DNA from: Clostridium transplantifaecale
Lineage (GTDB): Bacteria > Bacillota > Clostridia > Lachnospirales > Lachnospiraceae
Reading direction: 5' to 3'
Assembly (NCBI RefSeq): GCF_900626075.1
Contig: NZ_UYZY01000002.1
Location: forward strand, 1,262,484 to 1,326,483
Length of the DNA stretch: 64,000 bases
The translations under genes and the position numbers were made by a program. Positions 46,199 to 55,009 of this stretch are shown piece by piece (positions within the stretch are counted from its first letter, which is position 1; the number at the start of each line of letters is the position of its first letter). The notes under the pieces were generated by a model. That model was not told the origin of the DNA and did not search any database. It saw nothing but the letters and a program-made list of their open reading frames with translations.

Positions 46199-48220
46199 AT
46201 GACAGAGCGTTTAAAGATGAACCAAAAGAAGAATGACCATAAGGAAAGTAGTGACAGACACACAAACAGCCACAGACAGAATCTAAAAAAACTGGCGCTT
46301 ACTGCACTGGTTGTGTTTGTCATGGGCATTTTTCTTGAACTTCTCTGTAACCTGCCTCTGATCCGTGCCAACGCAGGAAAGAGCCAGGGAAGTTTCGTTA
46401 TCGACATGAGCCGTGTTACTTATGAAGGTTTCCACGAGGAAGAAGGAAAACTCGTATTTGATGGGGAAAGCGGAAAAATACGGGTGCCGCTTGACGGCCG
46501 GTTTGTGGGAAAGTTCTGCTATTCCTACGAGTATGACGGCCTGTTAAATACCACTGTAAAAGTGGGAGTTTACAATGATTATGGTGAACTGAGGGAGCGG
46601 GATATCCTGACGGTGGAAGACAGGAACAGCAAAAATGTGAAGAATTCCTGGATTCCGGTGGGCAAGAAGGCGGAGTATGCGGAAATCTATGTCTTCCGGG
46701 ACGCTCTCGATGAGCCGGGACTTTCTTATATTGATTTCAAGGCCATGCCGCTTCATATTACAAGATTTGAGGCCGTTACGGCGCCGTCAGCCAACTGGTA
46801 CAGGCTGTGTTTCTTCTGGTGTCTCTTTGGCATCGGGGCAATGCTCATTTTTTACAGGGAGTATATCGGAAAACGGATTGAGATTGGCTTTCTGATTATC
46901 TCCATCAGTGTGGGAACGCTTCTTTCCCTATCGCTTCCGGCTAATAAGGTGAGCTGGGATGAGGAGGTTCATTTTTCTCAGAGTTTCTGGATGTCTAACT
47001 ACAGGACGCCGATTTCCGTATCACCGGCAATTACCCAGGAGTTTATTGCGGGGATCGACACCTGGCCCTATAATCAGCCGGGAACGGCCGAGGAGCAAAA
47101 AGAATTTGATAATTATCTGGACCAGACAGGCGATTACAGGAATGGCGGAATCACCTGGAGTGCGGATTTAAATAAAACGATTTTTACCGGGTATGCAGGG
47201 GAGGCGCTGCTTTTAAAGGCGGGTCAGCTTTTCCACCTTCCGTTTTCTCTGGTATATAAGCTTGGAAGACTGGGAAATCTTTTCATTTACTGCATCGCCC
47301 TCTATTTTGCCATAAAGAAAACACCGGTTGGCAAGGGAATTATGGTTTTCCTCGGCCTGATGCCGGAGCCGATGATGCTGGCCGGGGTCTATTCCTATGA
47401 TCCGACCGTCACGGCATTTATGTATCTTTCATTTGCTTATATTCTGTCGGCAATTCTGGAGCCGGACAAAAAAATTACCTGGAAAGATTATGCGGTGATT
47501 ATGCTGGCGTTCTTCTGGGGATGCAGAATTAAGGCGGTCTATGCTCCGTTACTTCTGACCGGACTTTTGATACCCGCGGATCATTTCAGGAGCCGCAGGG
47601 AAAAGCTGATTATGAAGGGCGGCATGGTTCTGCTGTGCCTGGGGCTGATGGCTTCCTTTGCACTCCCGGTAATCTTTTCACCAAGTGAGACGGGGGATGT
47701 GAGGGGCGATAACACCAGTGAGGCGGGACAGATGTCCTATGTGCTGGGACAGCCTTTTGCCTACGCAAAAATATTGATTGAAAATATCTTTCATACCCTG
47801 CCGTCCTATGTAATAGGAGAAAAATCCCTGGGGCTTTTGGGACATCAGGGAGAAGTCTCCTTCCCATGGCTGATTTATGCGGGTTCAGCGGCAGTTATCC
47901 TCACCGGAGGACAGTCCTCTTGTGGCAAACGTCTGGACTGGAAGCAGAAATTGTGGATATTCATCCTGTCTTCGGCCGCGGTTGTCCTGGTCTGGACATC
48001 CATGTATGTGATTTTCACGACGCCGGGTAATACTTATATTGACGGAGTTCAGGGGCGCTATTATATTCCGTTCCTGTTCCTGGTATGGCTGGTGCTGAAT
48101 CCAAAATGGGTTACGGTCCATTTGAAAAACCAGGATTATTACGGCCTTGTGCTGGCCCTGTCAGGAGGAATGCTGCTGGCGGTCTGCTATATGAATGTGC
48201 TGCAGAAATTCTGCCTGTAA
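46199..48220 (+). CDS. DUF2142-family polytopic membrane protein
   Basis: 673 residues. One N-terminal helix (about 35-55), an extracytoplasmic beta-rich domain of about 120 residues, then a multi-helix GT-C-like membrane region. Family marks include KVSWDEEVHFSQ, MAGVYSYDPTVTA-like GVYSYDPTVTAFMYL and DGVQGRYYIPF. The WDEE and YDP motifs suggest a glycosyltransferase acting with lipid-linked sugars; this is not proven. The ATG at 46199 is preferred over TTG three bases before. Confidence 0.8.
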   Translation: MTERLKMNQKKNDHKESSDRHTNSHRQNLKKLALTALVVFVMGIFLELLCNLPLIRANAGKSQGSFVIDMSRVTYEGFHEEEGKLVFDGESGKIRVPLDGRFVGKFCYSYEYDGLLNTTVKVGVYNDYGELRERDILTVEDRNSKNVKNSWIPVGKKAEYAEIYVFRDALDEPGLSYIDFKAMPLHITRFEAVTAPSANWYRLCFFWCLFGIGAMLIFYREYIGKRIEIGFLIISISVGTLLSLSLPANKVSWDEEVHFSQSFWMSNYRTPISVSPAITQEFIAGIDTWPYNQPGTAEEQKEFDNYLDQTGDYRNGGITWSADLNKTIFTGYAGEALLLKAGQLFHLPFSLVYKLGRLGNLFIYCIALYFAIKKTPVGKGIMVFLGLMPEPMMLAGVYSYDPTVTAFMYLSFAYILSAILEPDKKITWKDYAVIMLAFFWGCRIKAVYAPLLLTGLLIPADHFRSRREKLIMKGGMVLLCLGLMASFALPVIFSPSETGDVRGDNTSEAGQMSYVLGQPFAYAKILIENIFHTLPSYVIGEKSLGLLGHQGEVSFPWLIYAGSAAVILTGGQSSCGKRLDWKQKLWIFILSSAAVVLVWTSMYVIFTTPGNTYIDGVQGRYYIPFLFLVWLVLNPKWVTVHLKNQDYYGLVLALSGGMLLAVCYMNVLQKFCL

Positions 48221-48256
48221 CGAATCGAGAATGAAGGGAACGGAAGGAGTGAGGAA

Positions 48257-49096
48257 ATGGAGAACGCAAAGAATAACGCAAAGAGTTACGTTGATAAGGC
48301 CCGCCCGGTGCATACATTTGCCGTCTGCGCATATAAAGATTCGCCTTACCTTGAGGCCTGCATCCGCTCCCTGAAAGAGCAGCAGGTGAAAACCGATGTG
48401 ATCTGCTGTACCTCCACGCCAAGTCCCTATATCGAGAAAATCACCGGGAAATACGAGATTCCCCTGTATGTGCGGGACGGCGGGAGCAATATCAGGGAAG
48501 ACTGGCTGTTTGCGTACAACAGGGCGGAGGGCGAACTGGTGACAATCGCCCACCAGGACGATGTATACAGGAGCGACTATACGAAAGAGCTTTTGAAGGC
48601 ATATCAGAAATATCCCGATATGACGGTTTTTGTCAGTGACTATATGACGCTCAAGGTCACGGAGAAGGGAACGAAAACAGAGTGTTTCAACACGGTCTGG
48701 CTGGTGAAAAAAATCCTTCGGCTGCCGCTGAGATTTAAGTTTCTGTCCGGTGTGAGGCCGGTAAAACGGAGCAGTGTGATTTTCGGCAATGCCCTCTGCT
48801 GTCCGGCCTGCACTTACCAGAAAAAGATGACCGGAGAGGAGATGTTTGGCTCAAAGTATGAGTTTGCCCTGGATTGGGATAATCTCTATGAGCTGGCGGG
48901 GCGGAGCGGCCGGTTTATCTGCGTGGAAAAACCGCTGATTGCATACCGCGTCCACGAGGGAGCGACGACAAAAGCCTGCATCGAAGACAACAGACGCACC
49001 AGGGATGAGATGGCGATGTTTGAGAAGATGTGGCCGTCATGGATGGTAAAAGTTCTGATGCACTTTTATGTAAAAGCATATGATGAGTATGAATAG
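48257..49096 (+). CDS. Family 2 glycosyltransferase
   Basis: 279 residues with the GT-A fold start HTFAVCAYKDSPYLEACIRSL and the metal-binding TIAHQDDVYRSDY near 100. EEMFGSKYEFALDWDNLYEL may be the acceptor-site region. It adds a sugar to the surface polymer. AAGGAG precedes the start. Donor and linkage cannot be told from sequence. Confidence 0.88.
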   Translation: MENAKNNAKSYVDKARPVHTFAVCAYKDSPYLEACIRSLKEQQVKTDVICCTSTPSPYIEKITGKYEIPLYVRDGGSNIREDWLFAYNRAEGELVTIAHQDDVYRSDYTKELLKAYQKYPDMTVFVSDYMTLKVTEKGTKTECFNTVWLVKKILRLPLRFKFLSGVRPVKRSSVIFGNALCCPACTYQKKMTGEEMFGSKYEFALDWDNLYELAGRSGRFICVEKPLIAYRVHEGATTKACIEDNRRTRDEMAMFEKMWPSWMVKVLMHFYVKAYDEYE

Positions 49097-49192
49097 ATTG
49101 TGGTTTACAGGCAGTATTTTGCGAGCTGCGGGGAGAAACAGAAAAAGAACCGACAGGACAGGGCCGCATGGCCGGGAGGGTAAAAGGACGAA

Positions 49193-50224
49193 ATGAGTAC
49201 TGCTGACATTAGGGAGAGCGGGAAAGAGAAGAAAGATGTACGGCGGGGGGCGGGGGCACAGGAAGTGAACCGGCATCAGGATATGGGGACAAGCCCGAGG
49301 GTAGATGTCATCATCCCTGCATTCAGGCCGGGCGATAAACTGGAGCAGCTTTTAAAGCGGCTGCTGAAACAGACTTACCGGGTGAACCGCATTATCATCA
49401 TGAATACGGAGAGCCAATACTGGAATGAGGAGCGTTTTGAGCCTTTGTTTTATGAAAGTCAAACCGATATGACCCTGATTCATCTTCCGCAGGAGGAATT
49501 TGATCACGGCGGAACCAGGCATAAGGGGATTCTTGCATCGGACGCGGAAATCTGCATCTGCATGACCCAGGATGCGGTTCCTTACAACCGGGATCTGGTG
49601 AAAAATCTTGTGGCTGCTTTAACTGCACGGGATGATATCGCCGCCTCATACGCAAGACAGCTCCCGGCCGAGGACTGCCGGGTCATTGAGCGGTACACCA
49701 GGGACTTTAATTACCCGGAGGTGAGCCGGATAAAAGGGAAAGAAGATATTGCGTCGCTGGGAATCAAGACGTATTTCTGTTCTAACGTCTGTGCAGCCTA
49801 TAAGAGAGATATCTATCTGAAGCTGGGCGGATTTACGCAGAGAACCATCTTCAATGAGGATATGATATATGCAGCCGCAGCTGTAAAGGCAGGATATAAA
49901 ATTGCCTATGCGGCTAATGCGGAAGTGATTCATTCGCATAATTACAGCGCCGCCCAGCAGCTCCGCCGAAATTTTGATCTGGCGGTGTCACAGGCGGACC
50001 ACCCGGAGGTTTTTTCGGATCTGGCGTCCGAGGGAGAAGGGATGCGTCTTGTCAAAACGACGGCCATGTGGCTGTTTCAAAATGGAAAATGGTACCTGAT
50101 TCCGGAGCTTGTGATCCAGAGCGGGTTTAAATATATGGGATACCGTTTGGGAAAAGCTTACAGAAAACTTCCTGGCTGGCTGATCAGGAAGTTAACGATG
50201 AACCGGGCATACTGGAAGAAATAA
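49193..50224 (+). CDS. Family 2 glycosyltransferase, rhamnosyltransferase-like
   Basis: 343 residues. After a charged N-terminal tail of about 35 residues comes VDVIIPAFRPGDKLEQLL, then HGGTRHKGI, CMTQDAVPYN and IFNEDMIYAAAAVKAGY. The pattern resembles bacterial rhamnosyltransferases, in keeping with the rfbC gene 2 kb downstream. The first start is uncertain because the tail is low complexity. Confidence 0.85.
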   Translation: MSTADIRESGKEKKDVRRGAGAQEVNRHQDMGTSPRVDVIIPAFRPGDKLEQLLKRLLKQTYRVNRIIIMNTESQYWNEERFEPLFYESQTDMTLIHLPQEEFDHGGTRHKGILASDAEICICMTQDAVPYNRDLVKNLVAALTARDDIAASYARQLPAEDCRVIERYTRDFNYPEVSRIKGKEDIASLGIKTYFCSNVCAAYKRDIYLKLGGFTQRTIFNEDMIYAAAAVKAGYKIAYAANAEVIHSHNYSAAQQLRRNFDLAVSQADHPEVFSDLASEGEGMRLVKTTAMWLFQNGKWYLIPELVIQSGFKYMGYRLGKAYRKLPGWLIRKLTMNRAYWKK

Positions 50225-50280
50225 AATCTGACAAACCTGAGTAACAGTTACAGACCTGATATCAAATGACGGAGGAAAAA

Positions 50281-50970
50281 ATGGCAGAACTGCTAATTGT
50301 GATACCAGCTTATAATGAGGCAGAAAACATAGAACGCGTGGTAAACCGGCTGATAGAGGACTTCCCGCAGTATGATTACGTCATCATCAATGACGGTTCC
50401 AAGGATCAGACGGCGGCTATATGCAGGCGGAACGGTTATAATTTTCTGGATTTACCGGTCAATCTGGGGCTTGCCGGAGGTTTCCAGGCGGGGCTTAAGT
50501 ATGCGGCCAGAAACGGCTACCGTTACGCGGTACAGCTTGACGGGGACGGGCAGCACAGGCCGGAATATATCGCGGCGATGAAAGAAAAGATGGATGAGGG
50601 GTACGACATTGTAATTGGCTCCCGGTTTGTGGGACAGAAAAAGCCGTTTACCATGAGAATGCTCGGAAGCAATCTGATCGAGACTGCAATCCGGATGACC
50701 ACGGGCGAGGACATCAAAGATCCGACCTCGGGAATGAGAATGTTCAGCCGGAAAATGATAGAGGAATTTGCAAAGGGCCTAAATTACGGTCCGGAGCCCG
50801 ACACGGTATCCTATCTGATTAAACAGGGGGCGCGCATCGCGGAGGTACCGGTTATCATGGATGAGCGCCTGCTGGGCGCCAGCTATCTGACGCCGGTCAA
50901 TGCATCGAGATATATGGCTAAAATGCTGATATCGATTTTGCTGATTCAGAATTTCAGGAAGAGAGGTTAA
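50281..50970 (+). CDS. Family 2 glycosyltransferase, DPM1/polyprenyl-phosphate type
   Basis: 229 residues from the ATG at 50281, which has GGAGG six bases upstream; the earlier ATG at 50266 contains that site. VIPAYNEAENIERVV, IINDGSKDQT, VQLDGDGQHRPEY and IVIGSRFVG are all intact. Soluble DPM1-like enzymes load a sugar onto polyprenyl phosphate. The adjoining DUF2304 membrane protein is a common partner, and the DUF2142 protein could use the product. Confidence 0.9.
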   Translation: MAELLIVIPAYNEAENIERVVNRLIEDFPQYDYVIINDGSKDQTAAICRRNGYNFLDLPVNLGLAGGFQAGLKYAARNGYRYAVQLDGDGQHRPEYIAAMKEKMDEGYDIVIGSRFVGQKKPFTMRMLGSNLIETAIRMTTGEDIKDPTSGMRMFSRKMIEEFAKGLNYGPEPDTVSYLIKQGARIAEVPVIMDERLLGASYLTPVNASRYMAKMLISILLIQNFRKRG

Positions 50971-50976
50971 CGGATC

Positions 50977-51390
50977 ATGACATTTATGCTGCGAATTGTT
51001 CTGATTATAGTTTCCATGGCAACCACCGCGCTGATTATGAGAAGAATCCGCCAGTCCAAACTGCAGATAGAGGATTCTATATTCTGGATCGGTTTTTCAT
51101 TTATCCTGATTCTGTTCAGCATCTTCCCGCAGATACCTGCTATCTTGGCCAGGATGGCAGGAACCTATACAACGGCTAATTTTATCTTCCTGTCGGTTAT
51201 TTTCCTCCTGATAGTCAAGATGTTCCATATGTCCATCAAGATGTCCCAGCTCGAAACCCGGGTAAAAGAACTGGTCCAGGAAATGGCCCTGGAAGAGAAC
51301 CGGAGAACGGCTGAGAGGAGTAACAAAGCTGAGGCGGGATTAAACGCTGAATCGGAGACAGGGAAGGATGAGGATTTGATTGAGAAATGA
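50977..51390 (+). CDS. DUF2304 small membrane protein, 3' end supplied by repeat copy C
   Basis: 137 residues: three hydrophobic segments (about 5-22, 35-52 and 68-85), then a charged helical tail. It is usually encoded beside DPM1-like glycosyltransferases. The last codons (GAT TTG ATT GAG AAA TGA, residues DLIEK and stop) coincide with the terminal inverted repeat of repeat copy C, which begins at 51372. The original C-terminus may thus have been replaced. Confidence 0.85.
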   Translation: MTFMLRIVLIIVSMATTALIMRRIRQSKLQIEDSIFWIGFSFILILFSIFPQIPAILARMAGTYTTANFIFLSVIFLLIVKMFHMSIKMSQLETRVKELVQEMALEENRRTAERSNKAEAGLNAESETGKDEDLIEK

Positions 51391-52213
51391 GGACGCCGCC
51401 GTCAGGCCAGGGGCCGGGGTGGTGAGGGGGATCGATGCGTCTTTCATCCCGGGCGTCAGGATGTCGTGGGCGGGGAATCCGGGCAGAAAAAGTTCCTCCG
51501 GGAAACGCTCGCGCTCTTTGGAGTTCATTGGTACTAACCTCGAAAAGACCTCGGTAAGTACCAATGAACTCCCAGGTTCCCTCCGGAATCTTTTTCTCCC
51601 TTCTTCCCCGCAGGAAGGTTATGGCCGGGACGAAAGACTCTGCCAGGACGACTGCCCGGCCCCTGGCCTGCGGCGGCTTCGCTGTCCTCTTTCTTCAATG
51701 GGGGAGGCACTTGTCGCTGCCACTACGTTTCTCTGGATGCCGGAAAACTACATCCTGTTCAATATGAGACTATGTAAGCTTAGAATCTTTGAGCGCTTAT
51801 TCGGATCCTCTTTTATGTAGCCCAAAATGCCGTTAAAATGTAAAAGAATCACGACTATATAGTGGATGCGACAATACGCTCTCCCCACTTGACGAAAGAG
51901 ACAATCAGCCCCTAACGCCGGCGGACGGGGCAATAACCTTCGCTGAGTCTTCAGTCCCGCCGACAACCTGCCCGGGGAAGGAAGGAGAAAACTTTCCGAA
52001 GGGAGACCTTGGAATCCGCCGGTGCTTGATGAGGTATTTTCGAATCTAGCATCCGCTGCGCATTCCACAAGCGAGAGCGAGTCCCCGTAGGAATTTTTTC
52101 TCCTGAATTCCCCCTCACGACTACTTACAAATCGGGACTGAAGACTCATATAAAACCTCTCACCACCCCGTCCGCCGTCTTACAGAGGCGTCCTCGCATC
52201 TCAATTAAATCCC
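51372..52213 (-). repeat. Nested-palindrome repeat, copy C (opposite orientation)
   Basis: 842 bp, reversed relative to copies A, B, D and E, so its right-type end GGATTTGATTGAG meets the upstream gene and the left-type end CTCAATTAAATCCC is distal. The left-type hairpin with GAGTCTTCAGTCCC and GGGACTGAAGACTC is at about 51934-52150. The right-type arm has GCGTCTTTCATCCC with GGGACGAAAGACTC. It overlaps the last 19 bp of the DUF2304 gene and ends 2 bp before the rfbC promoter. Confidence 0.92.
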
Positions 52214-52215
52214 TA

Positions 52216-52244
52216 TTGCCAGGTTCCCCCGGTAGTGATATAGT
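52216..52244 (+). promoter_or_regulatory. Promoter of rfbC
   Basis: TTGCCA, 17-bp spacer, TATAGT, only 2 bp after repeat copy C. Leader of about 125 nt. Confidence 0.65.
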
Positions 52245-52376
52245 AGTTTACAGTCCGGTTTCGGCATCATACAGGATTTATCACATTCACACAAAACTGC
52301 AATGTGGAACAAAGAGCTGCACGTTTCACTGCATGATATAGAATATTATGTTAACACAGATAAAGGAGAGATTAAA

Positions 52377-52937
52377 ATGGGAAAGATTACAGTAACCCCC
52401 TGCGACATTGAGGGACTTTACGTTATTGAACCAACGGTATTTAAGGATGAAAGAGGATATTTCGTAGAGACCTACAACCAGAATGATTTTAAAGATGCAG
52501 GGCTCAACATGGTATTTGTACAGGACAACCAGTCCATGTCCGTAAAGGGTGTGCTCAGGGGACTCCATTTTCAGAAAGAATATCCCCAGGGCAAGCTGGT
52601 ACGCGCCGTACGCGGCTCGGTATTTGACGTGGCTGTGGATCTCCGTACCGGTTCAAAGACTTATGGAAAATGGTTCGGTGTAGTTCTCTCGGCAGAGAAT
52701 AAAAAACAGTTCTATATCCCGGAGGGATTTGCCCACGGTTTCCTTGTCCTTTCCGACGAAGCGGAGTTCGCATACAAGTGTACGGATTTCTATCATCCGG
52801 GAGACGAAGGCGGACTGGCATGGGATGATCCGGAGATTGGAATTGAGTGGCCAATCGAGGAGGGAATGGAACTGATTATTTCCGATAAAGATAAAAAATG
52901 GGGCGGGTTCAGGGATACATTTAAATTCCAGATGTAA
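52377..52937 (+). CDS. rfbC: dTDP-4-dehydrorhamnose 3,5-epimerase
   Basis: 186 residues from the ATG at 52377 (AAAGGAGAG upstream). Cupin-fold epimerase that makes dTDP-4-keto-L-rhamnose for surface glycans. VFKDERGYFVETYN, the catalytic His in VLRGLHFQ, the RAVRGSVFDVAVDLR strand and the Tyr region FAHGFLVLSDEAEF are intact. rfbA, rfbB and rfbD are not in the window. Confidence 0.95.
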   Translation: MGKITVTPCDIEGLYVIEPTVFKDERGYFVETYNQNDFKDAGLNMVFVQDNQSMSVKGVLRGLHFQKEYPQGKLVRAVRGSVFDVAVDLRTGSKTYGKWFGVVLSAENKKQFYIPEGFAHGFLVLSDEAEFAYKCTDFYHPGDEGGLAWDDPEIGIEWPIEEGMELIISDKDKKWGGFRDTFKFQM

Positions 52938-53055
52938 CGCCGTTTACAACAGTTTAGCTGTAGGCTGAACTGTTTGCAGCCGTTCGGCTTTACGGGTGAC
53001 TGTGAACCTGCTGTCGTTTTACGAAAGAGGAGTGAGCGGTAACTTTTACAGAAAT

Positions 53056-53111
53056 TAGAGCGTGTTTGAAAATTGCTTTCCGTCATATGTGCAATTTTCA
53101 AACACGCTCTA
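53056..53111. repeat. Perfect 21-bp inverted repeat before the Wzm gene
   Basis: 53056-53076 pairs perfectly with 53091-53111 around a 14-nt loop. It ends 4 bp before the GGAGG of the permease gene, so an RNA hairpin here could mask or space translation. A degenerate copy of the right arm (GCAATTTCCAAACACTCT) lies at 54992-55009 between the sda genes, so this may be a dispersed palindrome. Confidence 0.75.
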
Positions 53112-53126
53112 GTCCGGAGGTTCTTA

Positions 53127-53942
53127 ATGAGAGAATTGATTGCCCTTGTAAAAGGGATTGTTAATAAAAGAAAATTAATTCTGGATCTGTCTAAGGCGGA
53201 TTTCAGAAAACGGTTTGTTGGCTCTTATTTCGGTATCGTGTGGATGTTCATCCAGCCGATGGTGACAATTGCAATTTACGCATTCATTTTCGGCGAACAT
53301 GGTATGAGAAACGCACCGCCCGTAGAGGGAGCCACTTACGTCATTTGGCTGACGCCAGGCCTCATTCCCTGGTTCTTTTTCAGTGAGGTGCTTAACACAG
53401 GGACGAACTGTCTGCAGGAATATCATTATCTTGTAAAAAAGGTAGTGTTTGAGGTGGAGATGCTGCCTATCATAAAACTGATTTCCTGTTTTATGGTACA
53501 TGTCTGCTTCCTGGTAATTATGATAGGTCTGTATCTGGTCAGCGGCTATGCGCCTAAGATTACCTGGATTCAGATTCTATACTATTCCTTTGCCGCGTCC
53601 ATGTTCAGTCTGGCGCTTGTGTATTTTACCAGCGCGGTTCAGGTCTTTTTTAAGGATATGGCGCAAATCGTGGGAATCTGTCTGCAGTTTGGAATGTGGC
53701 TGACTCCGATTATGTACGATGAAGCTCTTTTTACGAGCAGGGCGGCGTGGCTTGGGATCGCCTTTAAACTGAATCCTTATTACTATATTGTAGCGGGATA
53801 CAGGGACAGTATGATGACTGGAAACTGGTTCTTTGAGCGTCCCACGATGACAATCTATTTTTGGGCGGTAACGCTGATTGTTATGGTCTTTGGACTTAAG
53901 GTGTTTAAAAAAATGAGACCGCATTTTTCAGATGTACTTTAG
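53127..53942 (+). CDS. ABC-2 type polysaccharide export permease (Wzm-like)
   Basis: 271 residues from the ATG at 53127 (GGAGG upstream). Six helices. The cytoplasmic N-terminus DLSKADFRKRFVGSYFGIVW and the central LTPGLIPWFFFSEVL are typical of Wzm/TagG/KpsM permeases. The protein exports undecaprenyl-linked polysaccharide with an ATPase partner (Wzt), normally the next gene. None follows: the operon stops and the opposite-strand serine dehydratase genes begin, so the locus looks truncated or rearranged. Confidence 0.92.
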   Translation: MRELIALVKGIVNKRKLILDLSKADFRKRFVGSYFGIVWMFIQPMVTIAIYAFIFGEHGMRNAPPVEGATYVIWLTPGLIPWFFFSEVLNTGTNCLQEYHYLVKKVVFEVEMLPIIKLISCFMVHVCFLVIMIGLYLVSGYAPKITWIQILYYSFAASMFSLALVYFTSAVQVFFKDMAQIVGICLQFGMWLTPIMYDEALFTSRAAWLGIAFKLNPYYYIVAGYRDSMMTGNWFFERPTMTIYFWAVTLIVMVFGLKVFKKMRPHFSDVL

Positions 53943-53952
53943 AATAACAACG

Positions 53953-53989
53953 AAAAGCACGCTTCGCGAACTTTTCATTGCGACTCAAT
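53953..53989 (-). repeat. 37-bp dispersed repeat, copy 2
   Basis: Minus-strand match to 16453-16489 (34 of 37). It starts within a few bases of the sdaAA terminator, as copy 1 does with its terminator. Confidence 0.8.
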
Positions 53990-53992
53990 AGA

Positions 53993-54030
53993 AAATGCCC
54001 CTGTACCGGATTCACGGTATGGGGGCATTT
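53993..54030 (-). terminator. Terminator of the sda operon
   Basis: AATGCCCC pairs with GGGGCATT, with inner ACCG/CGGT. On the minus strand it is followed by TTTTCTATT. Confidence 0.85.
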
Positions 54031-54080
54031 GACTATCTGTATATATGGCGAGTATTCATTTCCTTGGGGCAGAACCTTAC

Positions 54081-54953
54081 TCAATGTCCTCCTGCCTGGC
54101 AGAGCGTGCATCCGGTGGGAGTAGCGGCACAGCCGCCGAGGGCTGTTTCACGCAGTTCAACGGGAAGGCGTTTTCCGACGGAGTACATGGATGCGATCAT
54201 CTCGTCCAGGGGAATTAACTGCGGGATACCTGACAGAGCCATCTCCGCGGCGATCAGGGCGTTAGCCACGCCTGCTGCATTGCGGTTTTGGCAAGGGTAT
54301 TCCACCAGCCCGCCGACCGGATCGCAGACAAGGCCGAGCATGTTCATCAGAACCGTGGATGCTGCATACAGGCATTGCTGCGGTTCGCCGCCCATCAGTT
54401 CCACGGCCGCCGAGGCAGCCATGGCGGAGGCGACGCCCACCTCGGCCTGGCAGCCACCCACGGCGCCCGCTACGGTGGCATTGCGCATGGCCAGGTAGCC
54501 GATGGCTCCCGCATTAAACAGAGCGTCGATTAACCGATCGTCCGAGATATGGTATTCCTCCTGCAGGGCCAGCAATAGACCCGGTACAATGCCGGAAGAA
54601 CCGGCGGTCGGAGCGGCCACAATGAGTCCCATGGAGGCGTTGACTTCAAGGACCGCCATGGCATAGGTGATTCCGCGGCTCAGAACGGAACCGCAGATAT
54701 TTTTCCCTTTTGCGTGATGGACGCTGAGCTTTTTTGCCTCACCTCCGATTAGTCCGCCCATGGATTTACCAGGGCATTTGATAGGAGAGGAGGCGGATTC
54801 CCGCATGATTTCCAGCACCCGGTTCATACGGTGACGGATTGTATCGGCTGTAGTTTCGCCCAGCTCACATTCCCGCTGTCTCATTACGTCGGAGATCGGG
54901 AGATGATTGATTCTGCATAATTCCAGCAATTCTTTCGCATTTTTAAAATCCAT
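54081..54953 (-). CDS. sdaAA: L-serine dehydratase, iron-sulfur-dependent, alpha subunit
   Basis: 290 residues. Deaminates L-serine to pyruvate and ammonia with a [4Fe-4S] cluster. Likely cluster ligands are the cysteines in LGLVCDPVGG, VEYPCQNRNA and GGCAATPTGCTLC. Motifs AAPTAGSSGIVPG and AVGGCQAEVG are present. It is distal in a three-gene minus-strand operon with the beta subunit and a symporter, 56 bp after sdaAB. Confidence 0.96.
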   Translation of the reverse strand: MDFKNAKELLELCRINHLPISDVMRQRECELGETTADTIRHRMNRVLEIMRESASSPIKCPGKSMGGLIGGEAKKLSVHHAKGKNICGSVLSRGITYAMAVLEVNASMGLIVAAPTAGSSGIVPGLLLALQEEYHISDDRLIDALFNAGAIGYLAMRNATVAGAVGGCQAEVGVASAMAASAAVELMGGEPQQCLYAASTVLMNMLGLVCDPVGGLVEYPCQNRNAAGVANALIAAEMALSGIPQLIPLDEMIASMYSVGKRLPVELRETALGGCAATPTGCTLCQAGGH

Positions 54954-55009
54954 AATTCAATTACTCCTTACAATGGAATGAAAATCAAATAGCAATTTCC
55001 AAACACTCT

